From CAZXDS01 sp964639525 (GTDB lineage: Bacteria; Bacteroidota; Ignavibacteria; Ignavibacteriales; Melioribacteraceae), in the NCBI GenBank assembly GCA_964639525.1, contig CAZXDS010000017.1:1-30335 (forward strand): DNA of 30,335 nucleotides. Reading direction: 5' to 3'. How positions within the stretch are numbered: position 1 is the first letter of the stretch; each line of letters opens with the position of its first letter. The notes under the pieces were generated by a model that made no database searches, was not told the DNA's origin, and saw nothing but the letters and a program-made list of their open reading frames with translations. Shown here in pieces: positions 1 through 8,323 of the stretch. The position numbers were made by a program, and so were the translations under genes.

Positions 1-227
1 TATACTCTTAACGTGTTGTTTTTTGTAATCTTAATTTTGACCCCGAATCGCTGGGGATTTCGTACTCCCGCTGATTGAATTAAACTCAGTAAAACAAGTG
101 CTTTCGACCGTTCTCATATTAAAATTTTTATTGTATTAATCTTTTAGCCAAATTCGATTAAGAAAGCAGTACCGAATTTCTAATTATTATCAACTTTATT
201 TTCTAATTACTTATTATATTTGCAATA
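1..227. other. left-edge spacer with no clear gene
   Basis: No convincing gene is seen here. A small hairpin is visible: CCCC at 41-44 pairs with GGGG at 53-56, with a possible G-U pair inside. A plus-strand frame is open from base 1 to a TGA at 76-78 and reads a hydrophobic stretch followed by a short basic tail. It could be the 3' end of an upstream gene, but it is too short to identify. The end of the spacer is very A+T-rich and contains the candidate recN promoter. Confidence 0.4.
215..222 (+). promoter_or_regulatory. candidate -7 promoter element of recN
   Basis: TATATTTG matches the TAnnTTTG -7 element used by the primary sigma factor of Bacteroidota-type bacteria. It ends only five bases before the recN ATG at 228, so a transcript started about six bases downstream would have almost no leader. 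No clear TTG/TTTG -33 element is seen at the usual distance. The motif match is direct; the promoter role is inferred. Confidence 0.45.
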
Positions 228-1934
228 ATGTTAAAAACACTTCAAATAAAAGATTACGCACTGATTGAATCACTTTTTGTTACTTTCAAAAGCGGATTGA
301 ATATTATCACGGGTGAAACCGGAGCGGGTAAGTCTATTATCATTGATGCTCTCGGTTTAATTCTTGGTGAACGTGCTACTTCCGACTATATTCGTAAAGG
401 AGCGAACCGAGCAATTGTTGAATGTATTTTTGATATACCCCAAAACAGTAAAATTGTTAGTCTTTTAACAAATAATGAAATTGATGATGACGATGAATTA
501 ATCATCCGTCGGGAAATTTCATTGAAAGGGAAAAGCAGAGCATTTGTTAACGACACGCCTGTTAGTGTTAATGTCTTAAAAACTCTCGGCAATTTACTCG
601 TTGATCTTCATGGGCAGCACCAGCACCAATCACTGCTTTATCCTGAAAATCACATTAAAATTGTTGATGAATTTGCAGGCAATGAAACTCTTCTGAACAG
701 TTTCACGGAAAAAATAAATGCGTTTCATAATTCGGTAAATAGTTTAAATAATCTCATTTCCCGTTCGTCCGAAATAAAGGAAAAGAAAGAGTTTTATGAA
801 TTTCAGATAAATGAAATTGATTCGGTTGCTCCGGTGAAAAATGAAGATGATCTTTTAAACAATGAATTAAAAATTCTCGAAAATTCCGAACTGCTGTTTT
901 CTTCCACTTCGAAAATATTTGAAGAATTGTATGATAGTGAAGAGGCGTTGTACAATCGACTTGTGGCTGTAGAAAAGCAGTTGGAAAGCCTGGCAAAAAT
1001 TGATAATACATTTGGAGAAAAGGCAAAAGAGTTCGGTGCTATATTAAGTTCAATTGATGATGTTTCGGAATTTGTTAGAAAATATAAAGACACGGTTAAT
1101 GTTGAACCTTCACGTCTTGATGAAATAAGGGAGCGATTTGGGGCATTAAATTTACTGAAGAAAAAGTTCGGAGGAAGTATTACTTCTATTCTAGAACACC
1201 GTGAAAAAATTGGAAATGAGCTTGAAGGTATTGACAATTTGGATAATGATATTTTGTTATTACAACAAAATATTGAAATACACAGGACTGAACTTGCAAA
1301 AATTGCAAAAGCTATTTCGGAAAATAGATTAAAAATTATTGAAAAAATATCCGAGGAAACTGAAAAGCAATTATCAGAATTGGGGATTGCTGATTCTGAT
1401 TTTCAAGTTAAGATTACAAAACAAGAGTTTACCGGAACCGGAAATGATTTTGTGATTGAAGATAAAAAAAAGCATCGACTTTTTTCGAATGGTACGGACA
1501 TAGTTGAGTTTTTTATTTCAACAAATATCGGAGAAGATTTAAAACCGATTGCAAAAGTAGCATCGGGCGGGGAAATATCACGCATAATGCTTGCAATGAA
1601 AACAGTGCTTGCCCGCAAAGATAAATTGCCGCTTTTAATTTTTGATGAAATTGATACAGGTGTTAGTGGACGAATTGCAAGTAAAGTCGGCAAAGCTATG
1701 AAAACTCTTTCAAAGAATCATCAGATAATTGCTATAACTCATCTTCCACAAATTGCAAGATTTGCCAACAGTCATTTTATGGTTGAAAAGCTGCCCGTAG
1801 AAGGAAGAGTATTGAGCAATATCAGGCAATTGGGAAATGATGAAAAAATAGAAGAAATAGCTAAACTCATTAGTGGTGATACTGTAACTACAACTTCTTT
1901 GAAAAGTGCGAGAGAACTGCTTTCCCAAAAATGA
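228..1934 (+). CDS. recN: DNA repair protein RecN
   Basis: This is an SMC-like ATPase that takes part in recombinational repair of double-strand breaks. At 568 residues it has the usual family length. The Walker A motif GETGAGKS lies at residues 29-36, and an HGQHQHQ segment starts near residue 128 just before a long helical coiled-coil middle region. The ABC signature SGGE begins at residue 446, Walker B ends in D473-E474 (FDEIDTG), and a switch histidine follows in ITHLPQIA. The ATG lies right after a TATATTTG promoter-like element, and no in-frame alternative is needed. hemW follows after 71 bases. Both nucleotide-binding halves and the coiled coil look intact, so the protein is probably functional. 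Confidence 0.97.
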   Translation: MLKTLQIKDYALIESLFVTFKSGLNIITGETGAGKSIIIDALGLILGERATSDYIRKGANRAIVECIFDIPQNSKIVSLLTNNEIDDDDELIIRREISLKGKSRAFVNDTPVSVNVLKTLGNLLVDLHGQHQHQSLLYPENHIKIVDEFAGNETLLNSFTEKINAFHNSVNSLNNLISRSSEIKEKKEFYEFQINEIDSVAPVKNEDDLLNNELKILENSELLFSSTSKIFEELYDSEEALYNRLVAVEKQLESLAKIDNTFGEKAKEFGAILSSIDDVSEFVRKYKDTVNVEPSRLDEIRERFGALNLLKKKFGGSITSILEHREKIGNELEGIDNLDNDILLLQQNIEIHRTELAKIAKAISENRLKIIEKISEETEKQLSELGIADSDFQVKITKQEFTGTGNDFVIEDKKKHRLFSNGTDIVEFFISTNIGEDLKPIAKVASGGEISRIMLAMKTVLARKDKLPLLIFDEIDTGVSGRIASKVGKAMKTLSKNHQIIAITHLPQIARFANSHFMVEKLPVEGRVLSNIRQLGNDEKIEEIAKLISGDTVTTTSLKSARELLSQK

Positions 1935-2005
1935 AAATCATTTTAGTTTTATAAATTGTTTAATTATTAAGTTTACATATTGTCATACTAACAAAAATAA
2001 CTAAT

Positions 2006-3145
2006 TTGAAAGAAACTGCTATCTATATCCACATTCCGTTTTGTGACCACAAATGTATTTATTGTGATTTTTATTCTATTACCAAAATAAAAGATGTTGA
2101 AGATTATCTAATTTCATTAAAAAAAGAAATAGAACATTTTGCAAAAACTTATTCGGAAAATAGAATAATTTCATCAATCTTTTTCGGCGGCGGAACTCCT
2201 TCTTTTATGTCGCCACAATATATTGAATCAATAATCAATCAAATATCTAAAAATTTTAATTTAATGAATGATGCTGAAATAACTCTTGAAACTAATCCCG
2301 GAACAGTTGATAAAAAAAAGATTCGAGATTTTCTGAATGCAGGAATTAACAGATTCAGTATCGGCATACAATCGTTTGACGATGATGAATTAAAGTTTTT
2401 AACACGAATTCATAATTCAAATGAAGCCGTAAAAACAGTGTCGCACATTTATTCTGCGGGATGTGAAAACATAAGCATCGACTTAATTTTTAATCTCCCG
2501 AATCAAACCAAGAACACTTGGAGAAAAAATTTAAAAACAGCTTTGTCTTTGCCGATTAAACATATTTCAGCTTATAGTTTGATTCTTGAAAAAGGAACAA
2601 TACTAAATAAAATGGTATTAGACGGAAAAGTGAAAATACAGGGTGAAAATTATGATGCCGATTTGTACGAAATGACAATCGATTTATTAACCGATGCAGA
2701 TTTTGAACAATACGAAGTTTCTAATTTTGCAAAACCAGGTTTTGAATGTAAACACAATCAAGTTTACTGGAAGCACAAAGAATATTTTGGGTTCGGTACT
2801 TCGGCACATTCATTTAGTGGTAGCGAAAGATGGTGGAATTATTCAAGTCTTAGTATGTATATTCAAGCTGTTAGTAAAGGTGGTAACGCTGTAAGGAATT
2901 CGGAAAAATTATCCGGTAGCGAAATGTTGGAAGAAATGGTAATGCTCAATTTAAGAGGCAGCGGATTAAATAGAAACGAGTTAGAAGTTGAATACGGTTC
3001 TGACTTTTCTAATAAAAATATTTCTTATATTGCAAATTATATAAAAGAGGGCTATTTAACCGAGCAAAACAATATTTTACGTATGACAAAGAAAGGTTAT
3101 TTGGTTTGTGATGAAATTATTGCAAATTTATTGGCAAATATTTGA
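2006..3145 (+). CDS. hemW: heme chaperone HemW (radical SAM)
   Basis: This is a radical-SAM protein of the HemW family, long annotated as oxygen-independent coproporphyrinogen III oxidase-like. HemW binds heme and delivers it to client proteins. The CxxxCxxC cluster motif is C13, C17, C20 (FCDHKCIYCDF), followed by a GGGTPS SAM-binding segment. The HNxxYW motif at residues 250-255 separates HemW from true HemN. The start is a TTG at 2006, chosen because the radical-SAM motif must sit close to the N-terminus and no ATG precedes it in frame. The 379-residue length is normal. The stop codon is part of the Shine-Dalgarno region of the next gene, which suggests cotranscription with the symporter gene. 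Confidence 0.93.
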   Translation: MKETAIYIHIPFCDHKCIYCDFYSITKIKDVEDYLISLKKEIEHFAKTYSENRIISSIFFGGGTPSFMSPQYIESIINQISKNFNLMNDAEITLETNPGTVDKKKIRDFLNAGINRFSIGIQSFDDDELKFLTRIHNSNEAVKTVSHIYSAGCENISIDLIFNLPNQTKNTWRKNLKTALSLPIKHISAYSLILEKGTILNKMVLDGKVKIQGENYDADLYEMTIDLLTDADFEQYEVSNFAKPGFECKHNQVYWKHKEYFGFGTSAHSFSGSERWWNYSSLSMYIQAVSKGGNAVRNSEKLSGSEMLEEMVMLNLRGSGLNRNELEVEYGSDFSNKNISYIANYIKEGYLTEQNNILRMTKKGYLVCDEIIANLLANI

Positions 3146-3152
3146 GGAATTT

Positions 3153-4373
3153 ATGAAAAAAATAAAACTTCACTGGCAAATTTTAATAGCTTTAGTATTA
3201 AGTATTTTATTTGGAATATTCTTACCTGAATATGTTACTTACACTTCTTGGATGGGAACACTTTTTTTAAATGGGCTGAAGATGGTAATAGTCCCATTGA
3301 TTTTAAGTTCAATAGTTTCGGGTGTTGCAAACATTGGCGGGGCAAATAATTTCGGCAGACTCGGGTTAAAAACTTTAGGTTATTATGTATTAACAAGTTT
3401 GTTGGCAATTATTACCGGGCTTGTGTTTGTTAACATAATACGTCCGGGAGTTGGAATTGACTTAGGACTAACTCATTCAGTTAAAGGTTTGGCCTCGGCT
3501 CAAAATTCTTTTGGAAACACAATACAAAATATTATTCCCAGCAACATTTTTAGAGCATTTGCTAACAGTGAGATGCTTGGTGTAATTTTCTTTGCAATGA
3601 TTCTTGGCTTTTTCATTACAAAAGTTGAAACTAAATATCAAACAATGCTCACGGATTTCTTCAATGCTTTTTTTGAAGTAATGATGAAAATCACGATGTT
3701 TATTATCAAATTTGCTCCACTCGGCATTTTCGGAATAGTTTCAAACATTGTAGCAAAGCAGGCAACTCAAGGCAATTTAGGCGTTGTGGTTTCAAGTTTG
3801 GGATTTTATATGCTGACGGTTGTACTTGCATTAGCAACACATGCTTTTATAACTTTACCGATTCTTGTAAAGTTTATCGGGAAATCGAGTCCGATTAAAC
3901 ATGCGCGAGGAATGGCAACTGCCTTGCTGACTGCATTTTCAACCGCATCCTCAAGTGCTACACTTCCGCTTACAATGGAAGCTGTTGAGCATAAAAGCGG
4001 TGTGTCGAATAAAATCACAAGTTTCGTTCTTCCGCTCGGTGCAACAGTAAATATGGATGGGACAGCTCTTTACGAACTTGTTGCCGCAATATTTATTGCT
4101 CAGGCTTACGGACTTGATATTCCTTTGGTTCAGCAATTTGTTATGGTCTTTGCCGCATTGCTTGCTTCAATTGGTGCAGCGGGAATTCCAATGGCGGGTT
4201 TAGTGATGATAACCGTAGTGCTTTCTGTTGTGGGCTTGCCTCTTGAAGGAGTAGGTCTAATTTTGGCAGTTGATCAAATACTTGATATGATGCGTACAAC
4301 CGTGAATGTTTGGAGTGATTCTTCTTGTGCTGTTATTATTGCAAAATCGGAAGGTGAAATATTAAATGTATAA
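3153..4373 (+). CDS. dicarboxylate/amino acid:cation symporter (DAACS family)
   Basis: This is an inner-membrane, Na+- or H+-coupled transporter of the GltP/GltPh/EAAT family, probably taking up glutamate or aspartate. I chose the ATG at 3153 (406 residues). It follows TGAGGA, which overlaps the hemW stop, and the N-terminus KKIKLHWQI is typical of the family; a longer frame begins inside hemW. The serine-rich hairpin 1 motif begins at S266 (SSSATLP), NMDGT is at residues 300-304, and the last helix carries an aspartate-rich stretch with R381 in MMRTTVNV. That arginine corresponds to the one that binds the acidic side chain in GltPh, so an acidic amino acid substrate is likely. A dicarboxylate is less likely but possible. 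Confidence 0.9.
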   Translation: MKKIKLHWQILIALVLSILFGIFLPEYVTYTSWMGTLFLNGLKMVIVPLILSSIVSGVANIGGANNFGRLGLKTLGYYVLTSLLAIITGLVFVNIIRPGVGIDLGLTHSVKGLASAQNSFGNTIQNIIPSNIFRAFANSEMLGVIFFAMILGFFITKVETKYQTMLTDFFNAFFEVMMKITMFIIKFAPLGIFGIVSNIVAKQATQGNLGVVVSSLGFYMLTVVLALATHAFITLPILVKFIGKSSPIKHARGMATALLTAFSTASSSATLPLTMEAVEHKSGVSNKITSFVLPLGATVNMDGTALYELVAAIFIAQAYGLDIPLVQQFVMVFAALLASIGAAGIPMAGLVMITVVLSVVGLPLEGVGLILAVDQILDMMRTTVNVWSDSSCAVIIAKSEGEILNV

Positions 4374-4397
4374 AATATATAAAATATATAAAATATA
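4371..4397. repeat. three tandem copies of a 9-bp A+T repeat
   Basis: TAAAATATA is present three times head to tail with no mismatch. The first copy contains the TAA stop of the symporter gene. The array fills half of the 51-base gap before the SIMPL-domain gene. It could lower DNA melting energy or act as an upstream promoter element, or it may simply be slipped-strand expansion. Confidence 0.8.
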
Positions 4398-4424
4398 ATA
4401 TTTAACAAATAAAGGGATATTAAA

Positions 4425-5156
4425 ATGGAAAAGAAAAACTCAAGAGTTATAGAAGCGATAGTTTTATCAGCCGGTATTATAATATCTGTAATTATATTTT
4501 CAATTGTGTGGAAATCCGCAAGAACTGCCGATCAAACTATCACCGTTACAGGTTCGGCAAAAATGCAGATAACTGCAGATTACGCGTTACTGACAGGTAC
4601 ATTATCCTCACAAAATTATCAGGCTAAAGCCGCATTCCAAAATTTAAAAAACGAAATGCCGAAAGTGGTGAAATTTCTTAAAAAATATGGTTTTAAGAAA
4701 AAGGATATTAAGTATTTTACAATTAATAGTTATCCTATTATGAAAATGAATGATAAAGGATATAGTACTCAACAAGTACAGGCGTACAATTACAATCAGA
4801 GAATTCAAATTGAATCTTCGGATGTGAATAAAATCAAAGAAATTTCTCTTGCCATAAGCTCACTTGTTGAAGACGGAATTAATTTTAACGTTGACCCGCC
4901 TCAATTTCTTTATACAAAACTAAACCAAATTAAAATAGATATTCAAGCAAAGGCGGCGGCAAATGCAATGCTGCGTGCGAAAAAAATTGCTGAAGCTACA
5001 GGCAGAACTTTAGGACCATTACGTAAAGCGAGAATGGGAGTTATTCAAATTACGCCGAGAAATTCTACGAATGTTTCAGATTATGGCTTTAACGATACAA
5101 GTTCGATTGAAAAGGAAATAACCGCAGTCGTAAATTCATCATTTGAAATTCAATAA
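4425..5156 (+). CDS. SIMPL-domain (DUF541) protein, membrane anchored
   Basis: This is a 243-residue protein with one N-terminal membrane helix at about residues 10-31, followed by a SIMPL (DUF541) domain on the outer side of the inner membrane. The domain begins with the usual ITVTGSAKMQITAD strand, and the C-terminal part has the family helix KAAANAMLRAKKIAEATG followed by a strand region. The ATG follows GGGATATTAAA, a modest ribosome-binding site. SIMPL proteins form oligomeric rings. Some are linked to oxidative-stress defence (E. coli YggE), but no enzyme activity is established. The MATE gene starts 15 bases after its stop, so the two are probably cotranscribed. Confidence 0.85.
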   Translation: MEKKNSRVIEAIVLSAGIIISVIIFSIVWKSARTADQTITVTGSAKMQITADYALLTGTLSSQNYQAKAAFQNLKNEMPKVVKFLKKYGFKKKDIKYFTINSYPIMKMNDKGYSTQQVQAYNYNQRIQIESSDVNKIKEISLAISSLVEDGINFNVDPPQFLYTKLNQIKIDIQAKAAANAMLRAKKIAEATGRTLGPLRKARMGVIQITPRNSTNVSDYGFNDTSSIEKEITAVVNSSFEIQ

Positions 5157-5171
5157 TAATATTATTTTAAA

Positions 5172-6470
5172 TTGAACAAAAAAATACTTCGACTTGCAAT
5201 TCCGAATATTCTGAGCAATATTTCTATTCCGCTGCTCAGTTCCGTTGATACTGCTATAATGGGGCATTTGGATAAGGTGTCCTACATCGGTGCAATTGCA
5301 ATAGGTTCCACGATATTTAATTTTATTTATTGGGCATTCGGTTTTCTGCGAATGGGCACAACCGGTTTAACTGCGCAGGCATTTGGAAAATCGAAAAAGA
5401 AGGAAACTCAATTAACGTTGGCACGGGCATTAAGTGTGGCTCTACTTTTCGGAATTGTATTTATTTTGTTTCGAAATATTATAGGTGATATTAGCTTCTA
5501 TTTTTTCCATTCCACGCCTGACGTGGAAACTTTTGCAAAGGAATATTTCTTTATCCGAATTTTTGCTGCTCCTGCCACTCTTTCGCTTTATGCTTTTCAC
5601 GGGTGGTTTCTCGGTGTGCAGAATGCGAAATTTCCGCTTTATCTTTCAATAATTATTAATGCTCTAAACATAATGTTGGATTATATTTTTGTGTTCTCAT
5701 TTAATATGAACGCTGCCGGTGTGGCTCTTGGAACTGTTATTGCACAATACGTCGGTTTAATTTCAGCGATTTTACTTTTCAATAAATACTATGCCGATTA
5801 TAAATTTAGTATCAAGCTAAAGGAAATAATTCACTTTGAGGATATTAAAAAATTCTTCAAAGTGAATGCTGATATTTTTATCAGAACATTAAGTTTAGTT
5901 TTTGTTTTTACTTTTTTTACAGCTGAATCCGCAAAATACGGTGATAATATTCTGGCGGCTAATGCGATTTTGATGCAATTGTGGATGTTGCTTTCATATA
6001 GCATTGATGGTTTCGCATTTTCGTCCGAAAGTTTAATTGGTAAGTATTATGGAAAAGCGGCGAGTGAGAAAATTAAGCAAGTTGTAAAGTATTCATTTTT
6101 ATGGGGACTTGGTTTCGGGGCTGTTTATTCATTGGTATATTTTTTATTTGGGGAAGAAATACTTTTTCTGTTTACAAATAACAAAGAACTAATTTTAATT
6201 GCTCTTTCATTTTTCGGTTGGACAATTGCTGCTCCGCTAGTTAATACGGTGTGTTTTCTTTGGGACGGAATTTATATTGGAGCAACCGCGACAAAGACAA
6301 TGCGTAATTCAATGTTGTTTAGTACTATACTAATATTTTTCCCAAGCTATTATTTACTGAAACCAACTTTAGGAAATAATAGCCTGTGGCTTGCAATGAC
6401 TTTATTTATGCTTGCCCGCGGTATAACTTTAACTATTAGTGCTAAAAAAAATATACTTAAAATCACTTAA
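5172..6470 (+). CDS. MATE-family efflux transporter (DinF-like)
   Basis: This is an inner-membrane multidrug/toxin exporter of the MATE family with twelve predicted helices in 432 residues, the normal size. The N-terminus LAIPNILSNISIPLLSSVDT and the segment FLRMGTTGLTAQAFG are typical of the DinF branch. The second half repeats the fold (VNADIFIRTLSL and so on). The start is a TTG at 5172, placed so that the first membrane helix begins at once; there is no ATG nearby. The substrate cannot be told from sequence. No repressor or LexA box is evident in the 15-base spacer upstream, so expression probably depends on the upstream genes. Confidence 0.9.
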   Translation: MNKKILRLAIPNILSNISIPLLSSVDTAIMGHLDKVSYIGAIAIGSTIFNFIYWAFGFLRMGTTGLTAQAFGKSKKKETQLTLARALSVALLFGIVFILFRNIIGDISFYFFHSTPDVETFAKEYFFIRIFAAPATLSLYAFHGWFLGVQNAKFPLYLSIIINALNIMLDYIFVFSFNMNAAGVALGTVIAQYVGLISAILLFNKYYADYKFSIKLKEIIHFEDIKKFFKVNADIFIRTLSLVFVFTFFTAESAKYGDNILAANAILMQLWMLLSYSIDGFAFSSESLIGKYYGKAASEKIKQVVKYSFLWGLGFGAVYSLVYFLFGEEILFLFTNNKELILIALSFFGWTIAAPLVNTVCFLWDGIYIGATATKTMRNSMLFSTILIFFPSYYLLKPTLGNNSLWLAMTLFMLARGITLTISAKKNILKIT

Positions 6471-6509
6471 CACGCTATTAAATAAAAGTTATTGGGGACA
6501 GTAATTTTC

Positions 6510-6540
6510 TTGCTAATCTTAGATAATCATCGTAAATTTG
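6510..6540 (+). promoter_or_regulatory. candidate promoter of the rimP-nusA-infB operon
   Basis: TTG at 6510-6512, a 20-base spacer and TAAATTTG at 6533-6540 fit the FCB-group promoter pattern TTG-N17-23-TAnnTTTG. Transcription would start near 6546-6548, leaving a leader of about 32 bases before the rimP ATG at 6580. The motif and spacing are directly visible; activity is inferred. Confidence 0.6.
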
Positions 6541-6552
6541 TAATTCTCTATT

Positions 6553-6573
6553 CGCCCTTGAAGGGCGTTTTTT
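6553..6573 (+). terminator. terminator-like hairpin just before rimP (possible attenuator)
   Basis: CGCCCTT at 6553-6559 pairs with AAGGGCG at 6561-6567. In practice this is a five-base GC-rich stem with a TTGAA loop. Six T residues follow at 6568-6573. This is a standard intrinsic terminator shape and ends only six bases before the rimP ATG. It may end transcripts from the MATE gene. Because it lies downstream of the candidate operon promoter at 6510-6540, it could also act as an attenuator. Confidence 0.7.
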
Positions 6574-6579
6574 GTTTCT

Positions 6580-7032
6580 ATGAAATTGGATAAATTAAAA
6601 ATATTGCAGCTAACAGAAAAGGTAGTTAAAGAACTAAACTTTTTCCTAATTGATGTTAACTTCCGTGGTGACAGTCGGAACCAAATTATTGAAATTTTTG
6701 TGGACAGTACTTCAGGCATCACGGCTGATAATTGCAAAAGTATAAGTCGTCAAATTGGGGCAATAATAGAGGAAGAGGAACTGGTAAGCGGAAAATATCG
6801 TCTTGATGTTTCTTCGCCCGGATCTGACAGATCACTAAAATACTTAGAGCAATATTCAAAACATATTAATCGCAGTTTTGAAGTTGAGTATTCTGATGGT
6901 GAAGAAATCCGAAAGGTTAAAGCAAAATTGGTAAAAATTGAAAACGATACTTTGTTTTTTACCAGCAATAAAAATGAGATTACTATAAACTTTAATAATA
7001 TTAAGTCGGCTAAAGTATTAATTAGCTTGTAA
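6580..7032 (+). CDS. rimP: ribosome maturation factor RimP
   Basis: RimP binds the free 30S subunit and helps late 16S rRNA folding and protein assembly. The 150 residues show the two-domain layout: an N-terminal alpha/beta domain containing FLIDVNFRGDSRNQIIEIFVD and GITADNCKSISRQIG, the linker YRLDVSSPGSDRSL, and a small C-terminal SH3-like barrel. The ATG at 6580 follows the terminator-like hairpin directly, without a clear Shine-Dalgarno sequence. nusA starts 17 bases after the stop, in the conserved rimP-nusA-infB order, which strengthens the assignment. Confidence 0.95.
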   Translation: MKLDKLKILQLTEKVVKELNFFLIDVNFRGDSRNQIIEIFVDSTSGITADNCKSISRQIGAIIEEEELVSGKYRLDVSSPGSDRSLKYLEQYSKHINRSFEVEYSDGEEIRKVKAKLVKIENDTLFFTSNKNEITINFNNIKSAKVLISL

Positions 7033-7049
7033 TAACGGAGAAAAGATAA

Positions 7050-8297
7050 ATGAATAATTTAATTGTCGAATCATTTTCGCAAATGGTTCGCGAAAAAAGT
7101 GTTGACAAGGATGTTCTTGCAAATATTATAGAAGAAGTATTCGGTATATTGGTAATGAAGAAGTATGGCGAAGAATCTGACTTTGACATTGTTGTAAATA
7201 TGGATAAAGGCGATATCGAAATATTTCTTCTTAAAGAAATTGTTGAGGAAGTAGAAAATCCGGAAACTGAAATTAGTATTGAAGAATTGAACAACAAAGG
7301 CAATGAGGAAGAGCTTGAAGTTGGCGACGAATACGTTGAAAAAATTGAACTCGCTTCTTTCGGACGCCGCTTAATCAATTTAGCAAGACAAAGTTTGAAC
7401 CAAAAAATTCGTGAAATTGAAAAAGAGATTGTTTATAAAGAATATAGTGAAATGCTTGGCGAAATTATTGTAGGTGATATTTACCAAGTTCGGAAAAATG
7501 ATATTCTTGTTAACCACAACAAAAACGAATTGCTTATGCCTCGATATGAGCAATTACCGCGTGAACGTTACCGTAAGGGCGATACAATTCGCGCCGCGAT
7601 TAAAGAAGTTAAAAAAACACCAAACGGACCGGTTATTATAATTTCCCGTGCCGATAATGTTTTCCTAAGAAGATTATTTGAAATTGAAATTCCTGAAATT
7701 TATGACGGGATTATTTCAATTAAAGGTATGGCGCGTGAACCCGGTGAAAGAGCTAAAGTATCGGTAGAATCCCAAGACCCGAGAATAGATGCTGTTGGTG
7801 CCTGTGTGGGAATGAAAGGTGTTAGAGTTCACACTATTGTTCGTGAGTTGAATAATGAAAACATAGACGTAATTAACTACACGGATGATCCGGTTGTTTA
7901 TATTCAGCGTTCTCTGGCTCCGGCTAAGTTAAAGCAAATAGAAATTAATGAAGATGAAAAAACGTGTAAAGTATTTGCCGACAGCGATCAAGTTTCATTA
8001 ATTGTTGGGCGAAACGGAGTAAATATTCGTCTTGCAATTAAGCTTACCGGTTATGAGATTGATGTTATCCGAGAGGCAAAACCTTTTGAGGAATATGAAG
8101 ACGATATTGAGTTAGTTGATTTGAAAGAAGAACTAACGCCTGAAATGGTAACACTTTTAATAAATAATAGATTTGATACCGCAGTTGAAGTTTTAACTGC
8201 CGGTGTTGAAAAATTAAAAAATATTGACGGATTGGATGAAAAGAAAGCCTCAATTGTTATTGAGATTATTAAAGACCAATTTGAAGAAGAAGATTAA
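7050..8297 (+). CDS. nusA: transcription termination/antitermination factor NusA
   Basis: NusA binds RNA polymerase and nascent RNA, and modulates pausing, intrinsic termination and rRNA antitermination. The order is an N-terminal polymerase-binding domain, an S1 domain from about residue 138, KH1 with GMKG near residues 254-257, and KH2 with GRNG at residues 320-323. An acidic stretch near residues 64-95 interrupts the N-terminal domain. The 415-residue protein lacks the two long acidic repeats of E. coli NusA. It ends with one helix-hairpin-helix-like unit of about 50 residues containing LKNIDGLDEKKASIVIEII. A GGAG Shine-Dalgarno sequence lies about ten bases before the ATG. infB starts 26 bases downstream. 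Confidence 0.96.
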   Translation: MNNLIVESFSQMVREKSVDKDVLANIIEEVFGILVMKKYGEESDFDIVVNMDKGDIEIFLLKEIVEEVENPETEISIEELNNKGNEEELEVGDEYVEKIELASFGRRLINLARQSLNQKIREIEKEIVYKEYSEMLGEIIVGDIYQVRKNDILVNHNKNELLMPRYEQLPRERYRKGDTIRAAIKEVKKTPNGPVIIISRADNVFLRRLFEIEIPEIYDGIISIKGMAREPGERAKVSVESQDPRIDAVGACVGMKGVRVHTIVRELNNENIDVINYTDDPVVYIQRSLAPAKLKQIEINEDEKTCKVFADSDQVSLIVGRNGVNIRLAIKLTGYEIDVIREAKPFEEYEDDIELVDLKEELTPEMVTLLINNRFDTAVEVLTAGVEKLKNIDGLDEKKASIVIEIIKDQFEEED

Positions 8298-8323
8298 AAA
8301 TTTATAAATAGGTAATAATTATT

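Noticed and set aside
1..78. Open frame at the left edge as the end of a gene
   Set aside because: Only 25 codons are visible, no family pattern is recognised, and a hairpin occupies the same bases.
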